Positions 28,362 to 38,718 of a DNA stretch of 64,000 nt are shown here, one piece after another; the first letter of the stretch is position 1; every line of letters starts with the position of its first letter. A model generated the notes under the pieces. That model ran no database searches, was not told where the DNA came from, and saw only the letters and a list, made by a program, of their open reading frames with translations. Made by a program: the position numbers and the translations under genes. This DNA comes from Burkholderiaceae bacterium (GTDB lineage Bacteria; Pseudomonadota; Gammaproteobacteria; Burkholderiales; Burkholderiaceae_D): positions 39,328-103,327 of the forward strand of contig JARLJG010000002.1 in NCBI GenBank assembly GCA_031291325.1. The letters run 5' to 3'.

Positions 28362-29138
28362 CTACATCGCGCTCTGGCCGTCGTCGGCGGTCATGATGGC
28401 GCCGTTGATGAAGTTCGATTCGTCCGAGGCCAGGAACAGCAGCAGGCCGTCGAGGTCTTCCGGCTTGCCGAGGCGTTTGCGCGGCAGCGTTTGGATCAGT
28501 TGCTTGCCGTGTTCGGTCTCGAAGTGCGCGGCGTTGATTTCGGTGGCGATGTAGCCGGGGCAGATGGCGTTGACGTTGATGCCGTAGCGGCCCCATTCGA
28601 CCGCCATCGATTTGGTCATATGGACGACAGCAGCCTTGCTCATGCAGTAGATGCCGATCTGCGGCAGCACGCGCAAGCCGGCGACCGAGGCGATATTGAC
28701 GATGCGGTGCTGCTTCGTGGGGTCGCCCTTGGCGCGCGCGATCATGCGCTTGGCGGCTTCCTGGGCGACGAAGAAGGCGCCGCGCTGGTTGGTGTCCATC
28801 ACGTACGCATAGTCGTCGGGGGTGACGTCGATCAAGCGTTGCGTGGTGGACACACCCGAGTTGTTGACCAGGATATCGATCGGGCCGGCTTCGGTTTCGG
28901 CATGGGCGATGGCCGACTTGATGCTGGCGTAGTCGGTAACGTCAAGCTCGACCACATGCGCAGCGCCGCCGGCTGCTTCGATTTCGGCGCGCAGCTCCTT
29001 CAAGCGCTCGACACGGCGCGAGGCCAGCACGACTTGCGCGCCGGCTTGCGCCAGCACTTTGGCAAAACGCGCGCCCAGCCCGCTGGAAGCGCCGGTTACC
29101 AGGGCGATCTTGCCTTCAAAATTGACTTCTATTCCCAC
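28362..29138 (-). CDS. SDR family oxidoreductase
   Basis: A 258-residue classical short-chain dehydrogenase. The cofactor motif is TGASSGLGARFAKVL, with LDVTDYAS and ILVNNSGVS, then a catalytic Ser in NIASVAGLRVL and YCMSK (YxxxK); the tail has PGYIATEI. It may reduce a 3-oxoacyl or hydroxy-acyl substrate, fitting its place between a CoA-transferase pair and ETF-QO, but substrate cannot be read from sequence. A GTG at 29138 is the start because GGGAG lies 6 nt upstream; the longer frame has no such site. Confidence 0.9.
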   Translation of the reverse strand: MGIEVNFEGKIALVTGASSGLGARFAKVLAQAGAQVVLASRRVERLKELRAEIEAAGGAAHVVELDVTDYASIKSAIAHAETEAGPIDILVNNSGVSTTQRLIDVTPDDYAYVMDTNQRGAFFVAQEAAKRMIARAKGDPTKQHRIVNIASVAGLRVLPQIGIYCMSKAAVVHMTKSMAVEWGRYGINVNAICPGYIATEINAAHFETEHGKQLIQTLPRKRLGKPEDLDGLLLFLASDESNFINGAIMTADDGQSAM

Positions 29139-29278
29139 AAACGTCTCCCTATTATTCAAATCGACATACTGCAAGGTTACACGAAAGCGCAAACTTTAGA
29201 GCGCTACGTCTAGCAATCTGTCTGAAAATCCCGGACAATTAGCACACTCGTTCGATAATAACATTTACGGTGACATTC

Positions 29279-30955
29279 ATGACGCAAAACGCCAGCTCCA
29301 GCCTTCTTGAACAATACGGTCCACGCGAGGCCATGGAATACGATGTGGTCGTCGTGGGAGGCGGCCCGGCGGGGTTGTCGGCAGCGATCAAGTTGAAACA
29401 ACTGGCGGCAGCCAAGGGTGGCGACGTTTCGGTGTGCGTGCTGGAAAAAGGCAGCGAAGTCGGCGCCCATATCCTGTCGGGCGCGATCATGGACCCGAAG
29501 GCGATTACCGAACTGTTCCCGAACTGGAAGGAATTGGGCGCGCCGTTGAATACCGCAGTGACCGAAGACCGGGTGCTGGTTTTGACGGAGAAGAAAGCGC
29601 ACCAGGTGCCGAACTGGATGCTGCAGGCGAGCGTGCATAACGACGGCTGCTACATCGTTTCGCTGGCCAACGTGGTGCGCTGGCTGGGTCAGCAGGCGGA
29701 GGCGCTGGGCGTCGAAATTTTCCCCGGCTTTCCGGCGGCGGAAATCCTGTATAACGACGACGGTTCGGTCAAGGGCGTGGCGACCGGCAACATGGGTGTC
29801 GACAAGCATGGTCAGCCGACTGCCAACTTCCAGCTCGGCATGGAATTGCATGCGAAATACACACTGTTCGCGGAGGGCACACGCGGCCATCTGGGCAAGC
29901 AGGTCATCGCCAAATACGAACTCAACAAGGGCCGTGACCCGCAGGAATACGGCATCGGCATCAAGGAATTGTGGGAAATCGATCCGAAAAAGCACAAGCA
30001 GGGCCTGGTGGTGCATGCGATGGGCTGGCCGCTGATGGGGCAATACAGCGGTTCCTTCCTCTATCATCTGGAAAACAATCAGGTCTCGGTCGGCTATATC
30101 GTCGGGCTGGCTTATGAGAATCCATATCTGTCGCCGTTCGAGGAGTTCCAGCGCGTGAAGACGCATCCGGCCTTCCGCGAATTCCTCGAAGGCGGCAAGC
30201 GCATCTCTTACGGCGCGCGGGCGATCACTTCCGGCGGCTTGCAGGCGCTGCCGAAATTGACCTTCCCCGGCGGCGCGCTGATCGGCTGCGACGCCGGCTT
30301 CTTGAACATGAGCCGCATCAAGGGCAGCCATGCGGCGATCAAGAGCGGCATGCTGGCCGCCGAAGCGGCGTTCGAGGCAGTGATTGCTGGCCGGCAGCAC
30401 GACGAATTGACTGCGTTCTCCCAAGCCTTCGAGCAATCCTGGCTGCACGAGGAATTGCACGTCGCCCGCAACGTCAAGCCGCTGCTGAAGAAGGGCACCT
30501 TCGGTTCGCCCTGGGTATGGCTGGATCAAATGGTGTTCCGAGGCAAGGCGCCGTGGACTTTCCATCATTCGACGCCGGATCATGCGGCGCTGAAACCGGC
30601 GTCGCAATTCGAGCCTATCGTCTATCCGAAGCCTGACAACAAGCTGACCTTCGACCGCCTGACTTCGGTATTCATTTCCAACACCAATCACGCGGAAGAC
30701 CAGCCGATTCACTTGACGCTGAAGGACGCGAGCGTGCCGGTGAAGATCAACCTGGCGACCTATGCCGGGCCGGAAGCGCGCTACTGCCCGGCCGGTGTGT
30801 ATGAGTTCGTCAAGACCGAAGAAGGCGCCGACCGCTTGCAAATCAATTCGCAGAATTGCGTGCACTGCAAGACCTGCGACATCAAGGACCCGACGCAGAA
30901 TATCGTGTGGGTCACGCCGGAAGGCGGCGGCGGGCCGAATTATCCGAATATGTAG
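29279..30955 (+). CDS. etfD: electron transfer flavoprotein-ubiquinone oxidoreductase
   Basis: A 558-residue membrane-associated flavoprotein that passes electrons from ETF (fatty acid and amino acid oxidation) to ubiquinone. The N terminus has the FAD motif VVVGGGPAGLSAAIKL; a GAHILSGAIMDPKAI block follows. The C terminus has the 4Fe-4S cluster cysteines: the first in RYCPAGVYE, the other three in NCVHCKTCDIKDPTQN. A GTG at 29270 is possible but the ATG at 29279 is preferred. It is divergent from the SDR gene. A frame of similar length on the opposite strand is a shadow. Confidence 0.95.
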   Translation: MTQNASSSLLEQYGPREAMEYDVVVVGGGPAGLSAAIKLKQLAAAKGGDVSVCVLEKGSEVGAHILSGAIMDPKAITELFPNWKELGAPLNTAVTEDRVLVLTEKKAHQVPNWMLQASVHNDGCYIVSLANVVRWLGQQAEALGVEIFPGFPAAEILYNDDGSVKGVATGNMGVDKHGQPTANFQLGMELHAKYTLFAEGTRGHLGKQVIAKYELNKGRDPQEYGIGIKELWEIDPKKHKQGLVVHAMGWPLMGQYSGSFLYHLENNQVSVGYIVGLAYENPYLSPFEEFQRVKTHPAFREFLEGGKRISYGARAITSGGLQALPKLTFPGGALIGCDAGFLNMSRIKGSHAAIKSGMLAAEAAFEAVIAGRQHDELTAFSQAFEQSWLHEELHVARNVKPLLKKGTFGSPWVWLDQMVFRGKAPWTFHHSTPDHAALKPASQFEPIVYPKPDNKLTFDRLTSVFISNTNHAEDQPIHLTLKDASVPVKINLATYAGPEARYCPAGVYEFVKTEEGADRLQINSQNCVHCKTCDIKDPTQNIVWVTPEGGGGPNYPNM

Positions 30956-31012
30956 TTGCGCTGCGGTTTCTTTCCTATCTTGTCCGGCATGCGCGGATTT
31001 TCGGTAGGTTGG

Positions 31013-31163
31013 GCTAACGCTTCATCAGCCCAACATTCAGCGCCAAAGATCGGAACAAGACCAACGAGCGGGAAGCGTGACGAACAATTGCTTTGGTCTT
31101 GCGAATGGCAATGTTGGGCTGATGAAGCGTTAGCCCAACCTACCGCTTTAGCCCAACCTACCG
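31013..31163. repeat. palindromic repeat element, GTAGGTTGGGC family, with extra half-copy
   Basis: Perfect 35-bp arms at 31013–31047 and 31110–31144 (GGTAGGTTGGGCTAACG... and ...CGTTAGCCCAACCTACC), enclosing 62 bp. An additional terminal piece GCTTTAGCCCAACCTACC follows directly at 31146–31163, so one end is tandemly repeated. Confidence 0.85.
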
Positions 31164-31230
31164 CTGCATGCAATTCATTTCTTGAGAGGTGGGATTGGGC
31201 GGTACTGCGATGGGAATTTGTTTTCCCACG

Positions 31231-31428
31231 CCCGGCGGCACATGCCGGACAAGATTAGCCGATTAGGGAAATTTTTCGTAGGGTGGGCACGCTTTTGTGC
31301 CCACGCTGTTCCCGGCGGCACATGCCGGACAAGATTAGCCGATTAGGGGATTTTTGGTAGGGTGGGCACGCTTTTGTGCCCACGCTGTTGCCACGTCCGC
31401 GTGGGCACAAAAACGTGCCCACCCTACC
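31231..31428. repeat. tandem repeats plus GTAGGGTGGGC palindromes
   Basis: Two near-identical 80-bp units lie head to tail (31231–31310 and 31311–31389). Each starts CCCGGCGGCACATGCCGG and contains GTAGGGTGGGCACGC folding with its own GTGCCCAC. A terminal inverted copy, GTGGGCACAAAAACGTGCCC, ends at 31428 with CACCCTACC. The region separates etfD from the end of the complex I operon and has no coding capacity. Confidence 0.8.
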
Positions 31429-31449
31429 CTTTTCGCTGTGACTTGCGGC

Positions 31450-32025
31450 TTATTTGCCCAACTGCCAACCGCCAGGAGCGGTTTCGCCCTGCGTCAACTT
31501 ATCCAGCCAAAACGCGCCGATGACGGTCTTGACGTCGGTGACGCTGCCATCCCGCACCCAGCTTAACAGGTCGGTCAGCGGCGCTTTGAAGATATCGAGG
31601 AACTCGCCCTCGTCCAACTGCCGTTCGCCGGCGGTCAGGCCGCGCGCAAGGTAAATGTCGAGGCGTTCGTCCGAGTAGGCGATGGCGTTATGGATCGAGC
31701 ACAGGAAGTGCCAATCGGTTGCGGTGTAGCCGGTTTCTTCCAGCAATTCGCGCTTGGCACAGACCAGCGGATCTTCCTGGAAGTCGATTTTTCCGGCCGG
31801 GAATTCGATGAAGACGTGTTTCGATGGATAGCGGAATTGGCGCTCCAGCAATACCGAGCCATCCTCGAACAGCGGCAGAATAACCACCGCGCCGGGATGG
31901 CGGATAAATTCGCGCACTGCGTGCTTGCCGTCCGGCAACCGCACCGTGTCGGCTTGCACCTTGAGGAATACGCCGTCGTAGGCGAGACCGCCGTCGACGC
32001 GCGATTCCTTCAGGTGGTCATCCAT
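31450..32025 (-). CDS. NUDIX hydrolase, ADP-ribose pyrophosphatase-like
   Basis: A 191-residue NUDIX enzyme. The full NUDIX box is present from G to G: PAGKIDFQEDPLVCAKRELL with EETGY (GX5EX7REUXEEXGU). The N-terminal beta region (FIRHPGAVVILPLFEDG, LERQFRYPS) matches NudF-type ADP-sugar pyrophosphatases. The ATG comes 3 bp after the nuoN stop, so it is the distal gene of the complex I operon and probably coupled to nuoN. Substrate is inferred as ADP-ribose or a similar NDP derivative. Confidence 0.9.
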   Translation of the reverse strand: MDDHLKESRVDGGLAYDGVFLKVQADTVRLPDGKHAVREFIRHPGAVVILPLFEDGSVLLERQFRYPSKHVFIEFPAGKIDFQEDPLVCAKRELLEETGYTATDWHFLCSIHNAIAYSDERLDIYLARGLTAGERQLDEGEFLDIFKAPLTDLLSWVRDGSVTDVKTVIGAFWLDKLTQGETAPGGWQLGK

Positions 32026-32028
32026 CGC

Positions 32029-33528
32029 TTACTGCGCCAGACTCTTGGCGATGGCAGCGCTGCAGGCCGACATCAACGGGCTGGGCAACACGCCCAGCAC
32101 CAGGGCGGCCAGACCGTTGAGGCTGAGCACCACGGCCATGTCGGGACTGACCGTGATTTTCGACTTGTCGGTCGCTTCGTCAAAATACATGACCTTGACC
32201 ACGCGCAGATAATAGTAGGCGCCGACCAGCGAAAACAGCACGGCAGCCACAGCCAGCCAGACTTGATGCACTTCGATCACCGAACTCAACACCGCAAACT
32301 TCGCATAGAAGCCCATCAGCGGCGGAATCCCGGCCAGCGAGAACATCAACAGACCCATCACCAGCGCAAACCATGGACTGCGCTGATTCAAGCCCTTCAA
32401 GTCGTCGATGGTTTCCGCTTCGAAGCCGGCGCGCGAGAGCAGGATAATCACGCCGAAAGTGCCCAGTGTGGTCAGCACATACGTGATCGAGTAAAACATC
32501 GACGCGCTATAGGCCTCCACGACATTGTGCGTGTCGATGTGCGAGTCGCTGACGAACGTGCCGGACAAGAGGCCGAGCAGCATGAAGCCCATTTGCGCGA
32601 TGGTCGAATAAGCCAGCATGCGCTTCAAGTTGGTTTGCGCAATCGCAGCGATGTTGCCGACCGCCATCGACAGTACAGCCAGCACCACCAACATCTGCTG
32701 CCACTCGCCGGCCTGCAGCAACAAGCCCTGCACCAGCAAGCGGATCATGATCGCGAAGGCAGCCAGCTTCGGCGCGCCACCCAAAATCAGCGTGACGCCG
32801 GTCGGCGCGCCCTGATAAACGTCCGGCACCCACATGTGGAATGGCACTGCGCCCAGTTTGAAGGCGAGACCCGCGACCAGGAACACGATGCCGCAGTTGA
32901 AGATCAACGGCTTGACCGTGCCCGAACTCGCAGCCTTGTACACTTCGGCCAGATCGAGCGAGCCGGCGGCGCCATATAACAGCGACATGCCGTACAACAG
33001 GAAGCCGGAAGCCAGCGCGCCGAGGATGAAATACTTCATCGCCGCTTCGGTCGAAACCGAGTGGTTGCGGCGCAGCGCGACCAGCGCGTACAGCGCCAGC
33101 GACATCAACTCCAGCCCGAGGTAAATCACCAGGAAATTATTGCCCGAGATCATGACCATCTGCCCCAGCAGCGAGAACAAGGCCAACACGTAGAATTCGC
33201 CGCCCTGAGCGCCGGTCAGCATGCCGCGATCGGTTGCATATTTGCGCGAGTAGATCAACGTGACGCCGACCGCCAGGTAGGAAAACAGCTTCAGCAAATT
33301 CGCCATCGGGTCCGAAACGAACATGTTGCCGGAGAAAGCATATGCCGTTGCGCCGCTACTGAATTGTCCCCAGGTCAGCAATGCGCACACGACCAAGGCT
33401 GCCAGCGACAGCACGTACGTGTAGTAGCGCTTGGCATCGGACACGAACATGTCGATCAACAGGATCGCCGAAGCGGCAATCACCAGAAAGATTTCGGGAA
33501 AGGCTAGATTGAGGTTCATATTCATCAT
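32029..33528 (-). CDS. nuoN: NADH-quinone oxidoreductase subunit N
   Basis: A 499-residue antiporter-like proton-pumping subunit with about 14 helices. Family blocks include [57 protein letters not shown] and [17 protein letters not shown], with the conserved helix lysines. It is the last nuo gene; the NUDIX gene follows at once. The ATG run at the 5' end (MMNMN) leaves the exact start unresolved. Confidence 0.95.
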   Translation of the reverse strand: MMNMNLNLAFPEIFLVIAASAILLIDMFVSDAKRYYTYVLSLAALVVCALLTWGQFSSGATAYAFSGNMFVSDPMANLLKLFSYLAVGVTLIYSRKYATDRGMLTGAQGGEFYVLALFSLLGQMVMISGNNFLVIYLGLELMSLALYALVALRRNHSVSTEAAMKYFILGALASGFLLYGMSLLYGAAGSLDLAEVYKAASSGTVKPLIFNCGIVFLVAGLAFKLGAVPFHMWVPDVYQGAPTGVTLILGGAPKLAAFAIMIRLLVQGLLLQAGEWQQMLVVLAVLSMAVGNIAAIAQTNLKRMLAYSTIAQMGFMLLGLLSGTFVSDSHIDTHNVVEAYSASMFYSITYVLTTLGTFGVIILLSRAGFEAETIDDLKGLNQRSPWFALVMGLLMFSLAGIPPLMGFYAKFAVLSSVIEVHQVWLAVAAVLFSLVGAYYYLRVVKVMYFDEATDKSKITVSPDMAVVLSLNGLAALVLGVLPSPLMSACSAAIAKSLAQ

Positions 33529-33554
33529 TTCGTCGGCACTTTTAGCATATTCGG

Positions 33555-35048
33555 TCAGTGCGTGGGCAATTTGGACTGCGAGACCTGGTGCAGCAAGTCT
33601 TGCGCCGAAACCTGGATCGCATCGGTGAACACTGCGGGATACAGGCCCATTACCAACACCGCAATAGCCAGCATACCGAGCATCAGGAATTCACGCTTAT
33701 TCAAATCCAGCAATTCGGCGACATGCTTGTTCGCAACCGCGCCGAACATGGTGCGCTTGACCAGCCACAGCGAGTAGGCGGCGCCCAGAATCAGCGCAGT
33801 GGCGGCCAACAAGCCGATCCAGAAATTCGATTCGACCGCGCCCAGGATCACCATGAATTCGCCGACGAAACCGGAGGTCGCCGGCAGGCCGCAATTGGCC
33901 AGCGAGAAGAACACGAACAGCGCAGCGAATTTCGGCATGCGATTGACGACACCGCCGTAATCGGCGATTTGGCGCGAATGCATGCGGTCGTACAGCACGC
34001 CGATGCACAGGAACATCGCGCCGGAGACGAAACCGTGCGAAATCATTTGCACGACGCCGCCCTGCAACCCGATTTCATTGAAGACGAAAAAGCCGAGCGT
34101 GGCGAAACCCATGTGCGCAATCGACGAATAGGCGACCAGTTTCTTCATGTCGGTCTGCACCAGCGCCACCAGGCCGATGTAAATGACGGCGATCAGCGAC
34201 AGCAAGACCATGAAGCCGGAGAAAAGGTGGGATGCGTCCGGCGTGATCGGCAGCGAAAAGCGCAGGAAACCGTAGCCGCCCAGCTTCAGCATGATCGCCG
34301 CCAGCACCACGGAACCGCCAGTCGGCGCTTCGACGTGCGCATCCGGCAACCACGTATGCACCGGCCACATCGGCACCTTGACCGCAAATGCCGCCAGGAA
34401 GGCCAGGAACAGCAGTTTTTGCGCGTCCAATGACAACACCGTTCTTTGCCAGATAACAAGATCGAAACTGCCGCCGGATTGCCGATACAGGTACAAAATC
34501 GCAACCAGCATCAGCAGCGAGCCGGCCAACGTGTACAGGAAGAACTTGAACGACGCATACACGCGGTTCGGGCCGCCCCAGACACCGATGATGATGTACA
34601 TCGGGATCAGCGTGGCTTCAAAGAACACGTAGAACAGCATGCCGTCCTGCGCGCAGAACACGCCGATCATCAGCCCCGACAAGATCAGGAAAGCGCCCAT
34701 GTATTGCGCGACCCGCTTCTCGATCACTTCCCAGCCGGCGATCACGACGATCACCGTGATGAAGGCAGTCAGCGGAATGAACCACAGCGAGAGACCGTCG
34801 ATGCCGAGGAAGTAGTTGATGTTGAAGCGCTCGATCCAACTGGACTTTTCGACGAATTGCAAGCCGTGCACGAAGCTGTTGAACTGCTTCATCAACGGAA
34901 AAGTCACCAACAGGCTGAACAAGGCGCCGATCAGGGAGATGGCGCGGGTCAAGCCGGGATTGTCGTCGCGTCCTATCGCCAGGACCAACAAGCCGAATAA
35001 AATCGGCAACCAAATCGCGAAGCTGAGGAGGTGGGAAAATTGCATCAT
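33555..35048 (-). CDS. nuoM: NADH-quinone oxidoreductase subunit M
   Basis: A 497-residue antiporter-like subunit. Visible blocks are [21 protein letters not shown] (conserved glutamate), [39 protein letters not shown] and [19 protein letters not shown]. It is 26 bp from each neighbour, nuoL and nuoN, in the usual order. Confidence 0.96.
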   Translation of the reverse strand: MMQFSHLLSFAIWLPILFGLLVLAIGRDDNPGLTRAISLIGALFSLLVTFPLMKQFNSFVHGLQFVEKSSWIERFNINYFLGIDGLSLWFIPLTAFITVIVVIAGWEVIEKRVAQYMGAFLILSGLMIGVFCAQDGMLFYVFFEATLIPMYIIIGVWGGPNRVYASFKFFLYTLAGSLLMLVAILYLYRQSGGSFDLVIWQRTVLSLDAQKLLFLAFLAAFAVKVPMWPVHTWLPDAHVEAPTGGSVVLAAIMLKLGGYGFLRFSLPITPDASHLFSGFMVLLSLIAVIYIGLVALVQTDMKKLVAYSSIAHMGFATLGFFVFNEIGLQGGVVQMISHGFVSGAMFLCIGVLYDRMHSRQIADYGGVVNRMPKFAALFVFFSLANCGLPATSGFVGEFMVILGAVESNFWIGLLAATALILGAAYSLWLVKRTMFGAVANKHVAELLDLNKREFLMLGMLAIAVLVMGLYPAVFTDAIQVSAQDLLHQVSQSKLPTH

Positions 35049-35074
35049 GATTGTTATTTATCTTCTTCGCCGGA

Positions 35075-37195
35075 TTATTTGGCAAACATCGGAGTGTGCG
35101 TGAAATAAATCAAGAATCCCACCACACCCAAAATCATCGCAAACGCATAGTGGTAGATGTAACCGGTCTGGAACTGCCGCACCAGGCGCGCGAACCAGCC
35201 GACCAGCTTGGCGCCGCCGTTGATGATGCCGTCGATCAGTCCGATGTCGCCCACCTTCCACAATTCGCCGCCGATCAGGCGCGCGCCGCCGGCAAACACG
35301 ATTTCGTTGAACTTGTCCAGGTAATACTTGTTGTCGAGGACCGTGTAGATCGCATGGAACTTGTGGAAGAACCATTCCGGCACCTTGCGGTTGACCATGT
35401 AGCAGTAGTAGGCGGTTGCAACCCCGGCCAGCGCCAGCCAGAACGGTAGCGAGGTAAATGCGCCAAAGCCCATGTTCAAGGCACTGCTGAATTCGTGCGT
35501 CAATTCTTCCATCGCGGTGTGCGATTCGTCGATGAAGATCGCGCCCTTGAAGAAGTCGCCGAACAGCATCGGCTTGACCGTCATGAAGCCGATCACGACC
35601 GACGGTATCGCCAGCGCGATCAAGGGCCAGGTGACCACTGCCGGCGCTTCGTGCGGCTTTTCGCCAGGCGCCAGGCCGTGATGTTCCTCGTCTTCGTCAT
35701 GCACATCGTCGGCGTGTTGGTCGTCGTCGTGGCCGTGCGCACCGTGCGCATCGGCATGCGCTGCTGCCGGGGCAGCGTGCGCGTGGCTATCGTGCGCATG
35801 CGCCTTGCCGAAGCGTTCTTCGCCGTGGAACACCAGGAAATACAGGCGGAACGAGTAGAAGGCGGTAACGAACACACCGGCAATCACCGCGAAGGAAGCG
35901 AATTTTGCGCCGTACAGGTGCGAATTGCCGACCGCTTCGATGATGCTGTCCTTCGAGTAAAAGCCGGAGAAAAACGGCGTGCCGATCAAGGCCAGCGAAC
36001 CGATCAGCGAAGTGATCCAGGTTATCGGCAAGTATTTGCGCAGGCCGCCCATGTTGCGGATGTCCTGGTCGTGGTGCATGCTGATGATGACCGCGCCGGC
36101 TGCCAGGAACAGCAAGGCCTTGAAGAACGCATGCGTCATCAGGTGGAATACCGCCACCGAATAAGCGGAAGCGCCGAGCGCGACCGTCATATAGCCCAGT
36201 TGGGACAGCGTCGAGTAGGCGACGATGCGTTTGATGTCGTTCTGGATCATGCCGAGGAAGCCCATGAACAATGCGGTGATCGAGCCGATAATCATCACGA
36301 ACGACAAGGCAGTGTCGGACAATTCAAACAGCGGCGACATGCGGGTCACCATGAAGATGCCGGCGGTCACCATCGTCGCCGCGTGGATCAGCGCGGAGAT
36401 CGGGGTCGGGCCTTCCATCGAATCGGGCAGCCAGACATGCAGCGGGAACTGCGCCGACTTGCCCATCGCGCCGATGAACAGGCAGATGCAGGCCACGGTA
36501 ATCATGTTCCAATCGCCGCCGATGCCGGTGACCAGAAAGTGGGTCAGCCATTGGCGCTGGTCAAACAACTCGGCGTAGTTCAAGCTGCCGCCGAAATGCA
36601 GCAACAAGCCGATGCCGAGGATGAAGCCGAAGTCGCCGACGCGGTTGACCAGGAATGCCTTCATGTTGGCGTAGATCGCAGTCGGGCGGGTATACCAGAA
36701 GCCGATCAACAGATACGAAACCAGCCCCACCGCTTCCCAACCGAAGAACAGTTGCAGGAAATTGTTGCTCATGACCAGCATCAACATCGAGAACGTGAAC
36801 AGCGAGATATACGCGAAAAAGCGGTTATAGCCGGGATCGTCCTTCATGTAGCCGATCGTGTAGATATGCACCATCAGCGAAACGAAGCTCACCACGCACA
36901 TCATCATCACGGTCAGGTTGTCGACCAGGAAGCCGACTTCCAGCTTCAGCTTGCCGATCGTCATCCACGTGTACACCGTCGCGTTATAGGGCGCGGCGCC
37001 GCCCAGCAATTGCTGCAGGCAAAACAGCGAAATGAGCAACGAGATGGTGACGCCCAATATCGTCACCGAATGCGACGCTGTGCGGCCGATCTTGTTGCCG
37101 AAAAACTTGGTGCCGAATAAGCCTGCAATTGCAGCGCCCGCCAGCGGCGCCAGCGGTACTGCCAAAAGGAGGTTAGGGTAAAGTTGCCCCGCCAT
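35075..37195 (-). CDS. nuoL: NADH-quinone oxidoreductase subunit L with His-rich loop
   Basis: A 706-residue antiporter-like subunit with the lateral helix. WEAVGLVSYLLIGFWY, AQFPLHVWLPDSMEGPTPIS and IKRIVAYSTLSQLGYM carry the family proton-path residues. About residues 461–508 form a loop extremely rich in His, Asp, Ala and Glu (AHAHDSHAHAAPAAAHADAH, then HGHDDDQHADD), between membrane segments; such loops vary within the order. AAGG lies 6 nt before the ATG. Confidence 0.96.
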   Translation of the reverse strand: MAGQLYPNLLLAVPLAPLAGAAIAGLFGTKFFGNKIGRTASHSVTILGVTISLLISLFCLQQLLGGAAPYNATVYTWMTIGKLKLEVGFLVDNLTVMMMCVVSFVSLMVHIYTIGYMKDDPGYNRFFAYISLFTFSMLMLVMSNNFLQLFFGWEAVGLVSYLLIGFWYTRPTAIYANMKAFLVNRVGDFGFILGIGLLLHFGGSLNYAELFDQRQWLTHFLVTGIGGDWNMITVACICLFIGAMGKSAQFPLHVWLPDSMEGPTPISALIHAATMVTAGIFMVTRMSPLFELSDTALSFVMIIGSITALFMGFLGMIQNDIKRIVAYSTLSQLGYMTVALGASAYSVAVFHLMTHAFFKALLFLAAGAVIISMHHDQDIRNMGGLRKYLPITWITSLIGSLALIGTPFFSGFYSKDSIIEAVGNSHLYGAKFASFAVIAGVFVTAFYSFRLYFLVFHGEERFGKAHAHDSHAHAAPAAAHADAHGAHGHDDDQHADDVHDEDEEHHGLAPGEKPHEAPAVVTWPLIALAIPSVVIGFMTVKPMLFGDFFKGAIFIDESHTAMEELTHEFSSALNMGFGAFTSLPFWLALAGVATAYYCYMVNRKVPEWFFHKFHAIYTVLDNKYYLDKFNEIVFAGGARLIGGELWKVGDIGLIDGIINGGAKLVGWFARLVRQFQTGYIYHYAFAMILGVVGFLIYFTHTPMFAK

Positions 37196-37219
37196 GATGA
37201 ACCTTGTCGTTTGTTTGAG

Positions 37220-37528
37220 TTAGCCTTTGAGACTGTCGAGATCTTCCACATTGATGGTGTCCAGATTACGGAACAACACCACCAGAATGGCGAGACCGAT
37301 CGCAGACTCCGCCGCTGCCACAGTCAGGATGAAGAAAACAAAAATTTGCCCGGACGCATCGCCGAGGTAGTGCGAAAAGGCGATGAAATTCGTGTTGACC
37401 GCCAACAGCATCAATTCGATGGCCATCAGCAAGACAATGAGGTTCTTGCGGTTCAGAAAAATACCGATGACCGAGATCGCGAACAGGATCGCGCCAAGAA
37501 TCAGGTAATGTGAGATTGTCAAAGTCAC
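37220..37528 (-). CDS. nuoK: NADH-quinone oxidoreductase subunit K
   Basis: A 102-residue three-helix subunit. [22 protein letters not shown] contains the membrane glutamates of the proton pathway. A GTG start at 37528 is supported by GGAG 6 nt upstream. It lies 10 bp after nuoJ. Confidence 0.95.
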   Translation of the reverse strand: MTLTISHYLILGAILFAISVIGIFLNRKNLIVLLMAIELMLLAVNTNFIAFSHYLGDASGQIFVFFILTVAAAESAIGLAILVVLFRNLDTINVEDLDSLKG

Positions 37529-37538
37529 GCCATGCTCC

Positions 37539-38183
37539 CTATTTATTCTCTGCTGACGGCGCAGCGGATTGCGCGTCGCCGCCGGCGCGCGCCGATTCGG
37601 CCTTCATGTGGACGATGCGCATGCGATCCTTGGCCTTGACCTTGACTGCATCGCCCGGCGCGAAGTACTTGACGTCCTTGCGTTTGCGCAGGGTCAGCGC
37701 AACGGCGGCAATGATGGCCACCAGCAGGATCGAGCCGGCGATTTCAAACGGATACGTGTACTGCGTGTACAAGACCTGTCCCAGTTCGCGGGTGCCGCCG
37801 ATATTGCCGCGCGCGGCCGGGGCCTGCGCGTCGAGCGACCAGAAGCTGCGCATGATCACTGCCGACAACTCGAAAATGATCGCAAAGCCGACCGGGATCG
37901 CAACCCACAGGCTTTTCCAGAATCCTTTTCGCATCTCTTCGAGGTCGATATCGAGCATCATCACCACGAACAGGAACAACACCATCACCGCGCCGACGTA
38001 CACCAGCACCAGCACGATGGCGAGGAATTCCGCCTGCAACAGCATCCAGATCGATGCCGCCGAAAAGAAGGTCAGCACCAGATACAGGGCCGAGTGCACC
38101 GGATTGCGGTCGGTAACGACGCGCAGCGCGGCAAAGATCACAATCGCCGCGAACACATAGAACAACAAAGTTTTAAAGTCCAT
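37539..38183 (-). CDS. nuoJ: NADH-quinone oxidoreductase subunit J
   Basis: A 214-residue membrane subunit with five helices; [21 protein letters not shown] is its conserved pi-bulge helix region. The C-terminal tail after about residue 165 is charged and weakly conserved, longer than in enterobacteria but normal in Burkholderiales. The ATG at 38183 ([13 protein letters not shown]) is chosen over the frame start at 38204. Confidence 0.93.
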   Translation of the reverse strand: MDFKTLLFYVFAAIVIFAALRVVTDRNPVHSALYLVLTFFSAASIWMLLQAEFLAIVLVLVYVGAVMVLFLFVVMMLDIDLEEMRKGFWKSLWVAIPVGFAIIFELSAVIMRSFWSLDAQAPAARGNIGGTRELGQVLYTQYTYPFEIAGSILLVAIIAAVALTLRKRKDVKYFAPGDAVKVKAKDRMRIVHMKAESARAGGDAQSAAPSAENK

Positions 38184-38224
38184 AATGGGCCAAGAAGTCG
38201 CCAAAAATCAGGTCGGTTAGCAAA

Positions 38225-38713
38225 TCAACGATATGCTGCGTCCGCAGCACGGGCGGCGGCAATCTCTTTTTCGTACCGGTCGCCAACAGCCAGCAGCATT
38301 TCCTTCGTAAAGTACAGATCGCCGCGTTTCTCGCCGTGGTATTCCAACACGTGCGTTTCGACAATCGAATCGACCGGGCAGGATTCCTCGCAGAAACCGC
38401 AGAAGATGCACTTCGTCAAATCGATGTCGTAACGCTTGGTGCGGCGGCTGCCGTCGGCGCGTTCTTCCGATTCGATCGTGATCGCCATCGCCGGGCAGAC
38501 TGCTTCGCACAGTTTGCAGGCGATGCAGCGCTCTTCGCCGTTCGGATAACGACGCAATGCGTGCAAGCCGCGAAAACGCGGCGACATCGGCGTCTTCTCT
38601 TCCGGGTACTGAATCGTAATCTTGCGCTGAAACATGTACCAGCCCGTCAACTTCAGGCCCTTGAGCAGCTCACTCAGCAGCAAGCTACCGAAAAAATCCT
38701 TGATGGCTTCCAT
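38225..38713 (-). CDS. nuoI: NADH-quinone oxidoreductase subunit I
   Basis: A 162-residue ferredoxin-type subunit that carries clusters N6a and N6b. Both cysteine motifs are intact: [12 protein letters not shown] and [12 protein letters not shown]. It hands electrons to NuoB's cluster N2, which is not encoded in this operon copy (see 45890–46040). GAGG precedes the ATG at short spacing. Confidence 0.96.
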   Translation of the reverse strand: MEAIKDFFGSLLLSELLKGLKLTGWYMFQRKITIQYPEEKTPMSPRFRGLHALRRYPNGEERCIACKLCEAVCPAMAITIESEERADGSRRTKRYDIDLTKCIFCGFCEESCPVDSIVETHVLEYHGEKRGDLYFTKEMLLAVGDRYEKEIAAARAADAAYR

Positions 38714-38718
38714 TTTCC

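Noticed and set aside
29210..30865. 551-codon frame on the minus strand opposite etfD
   Set aside because: It is the antisense of a well-supported flavoprotein gene. Its composition is that of a high-GC shadow, with no recognisable domain or start signal.
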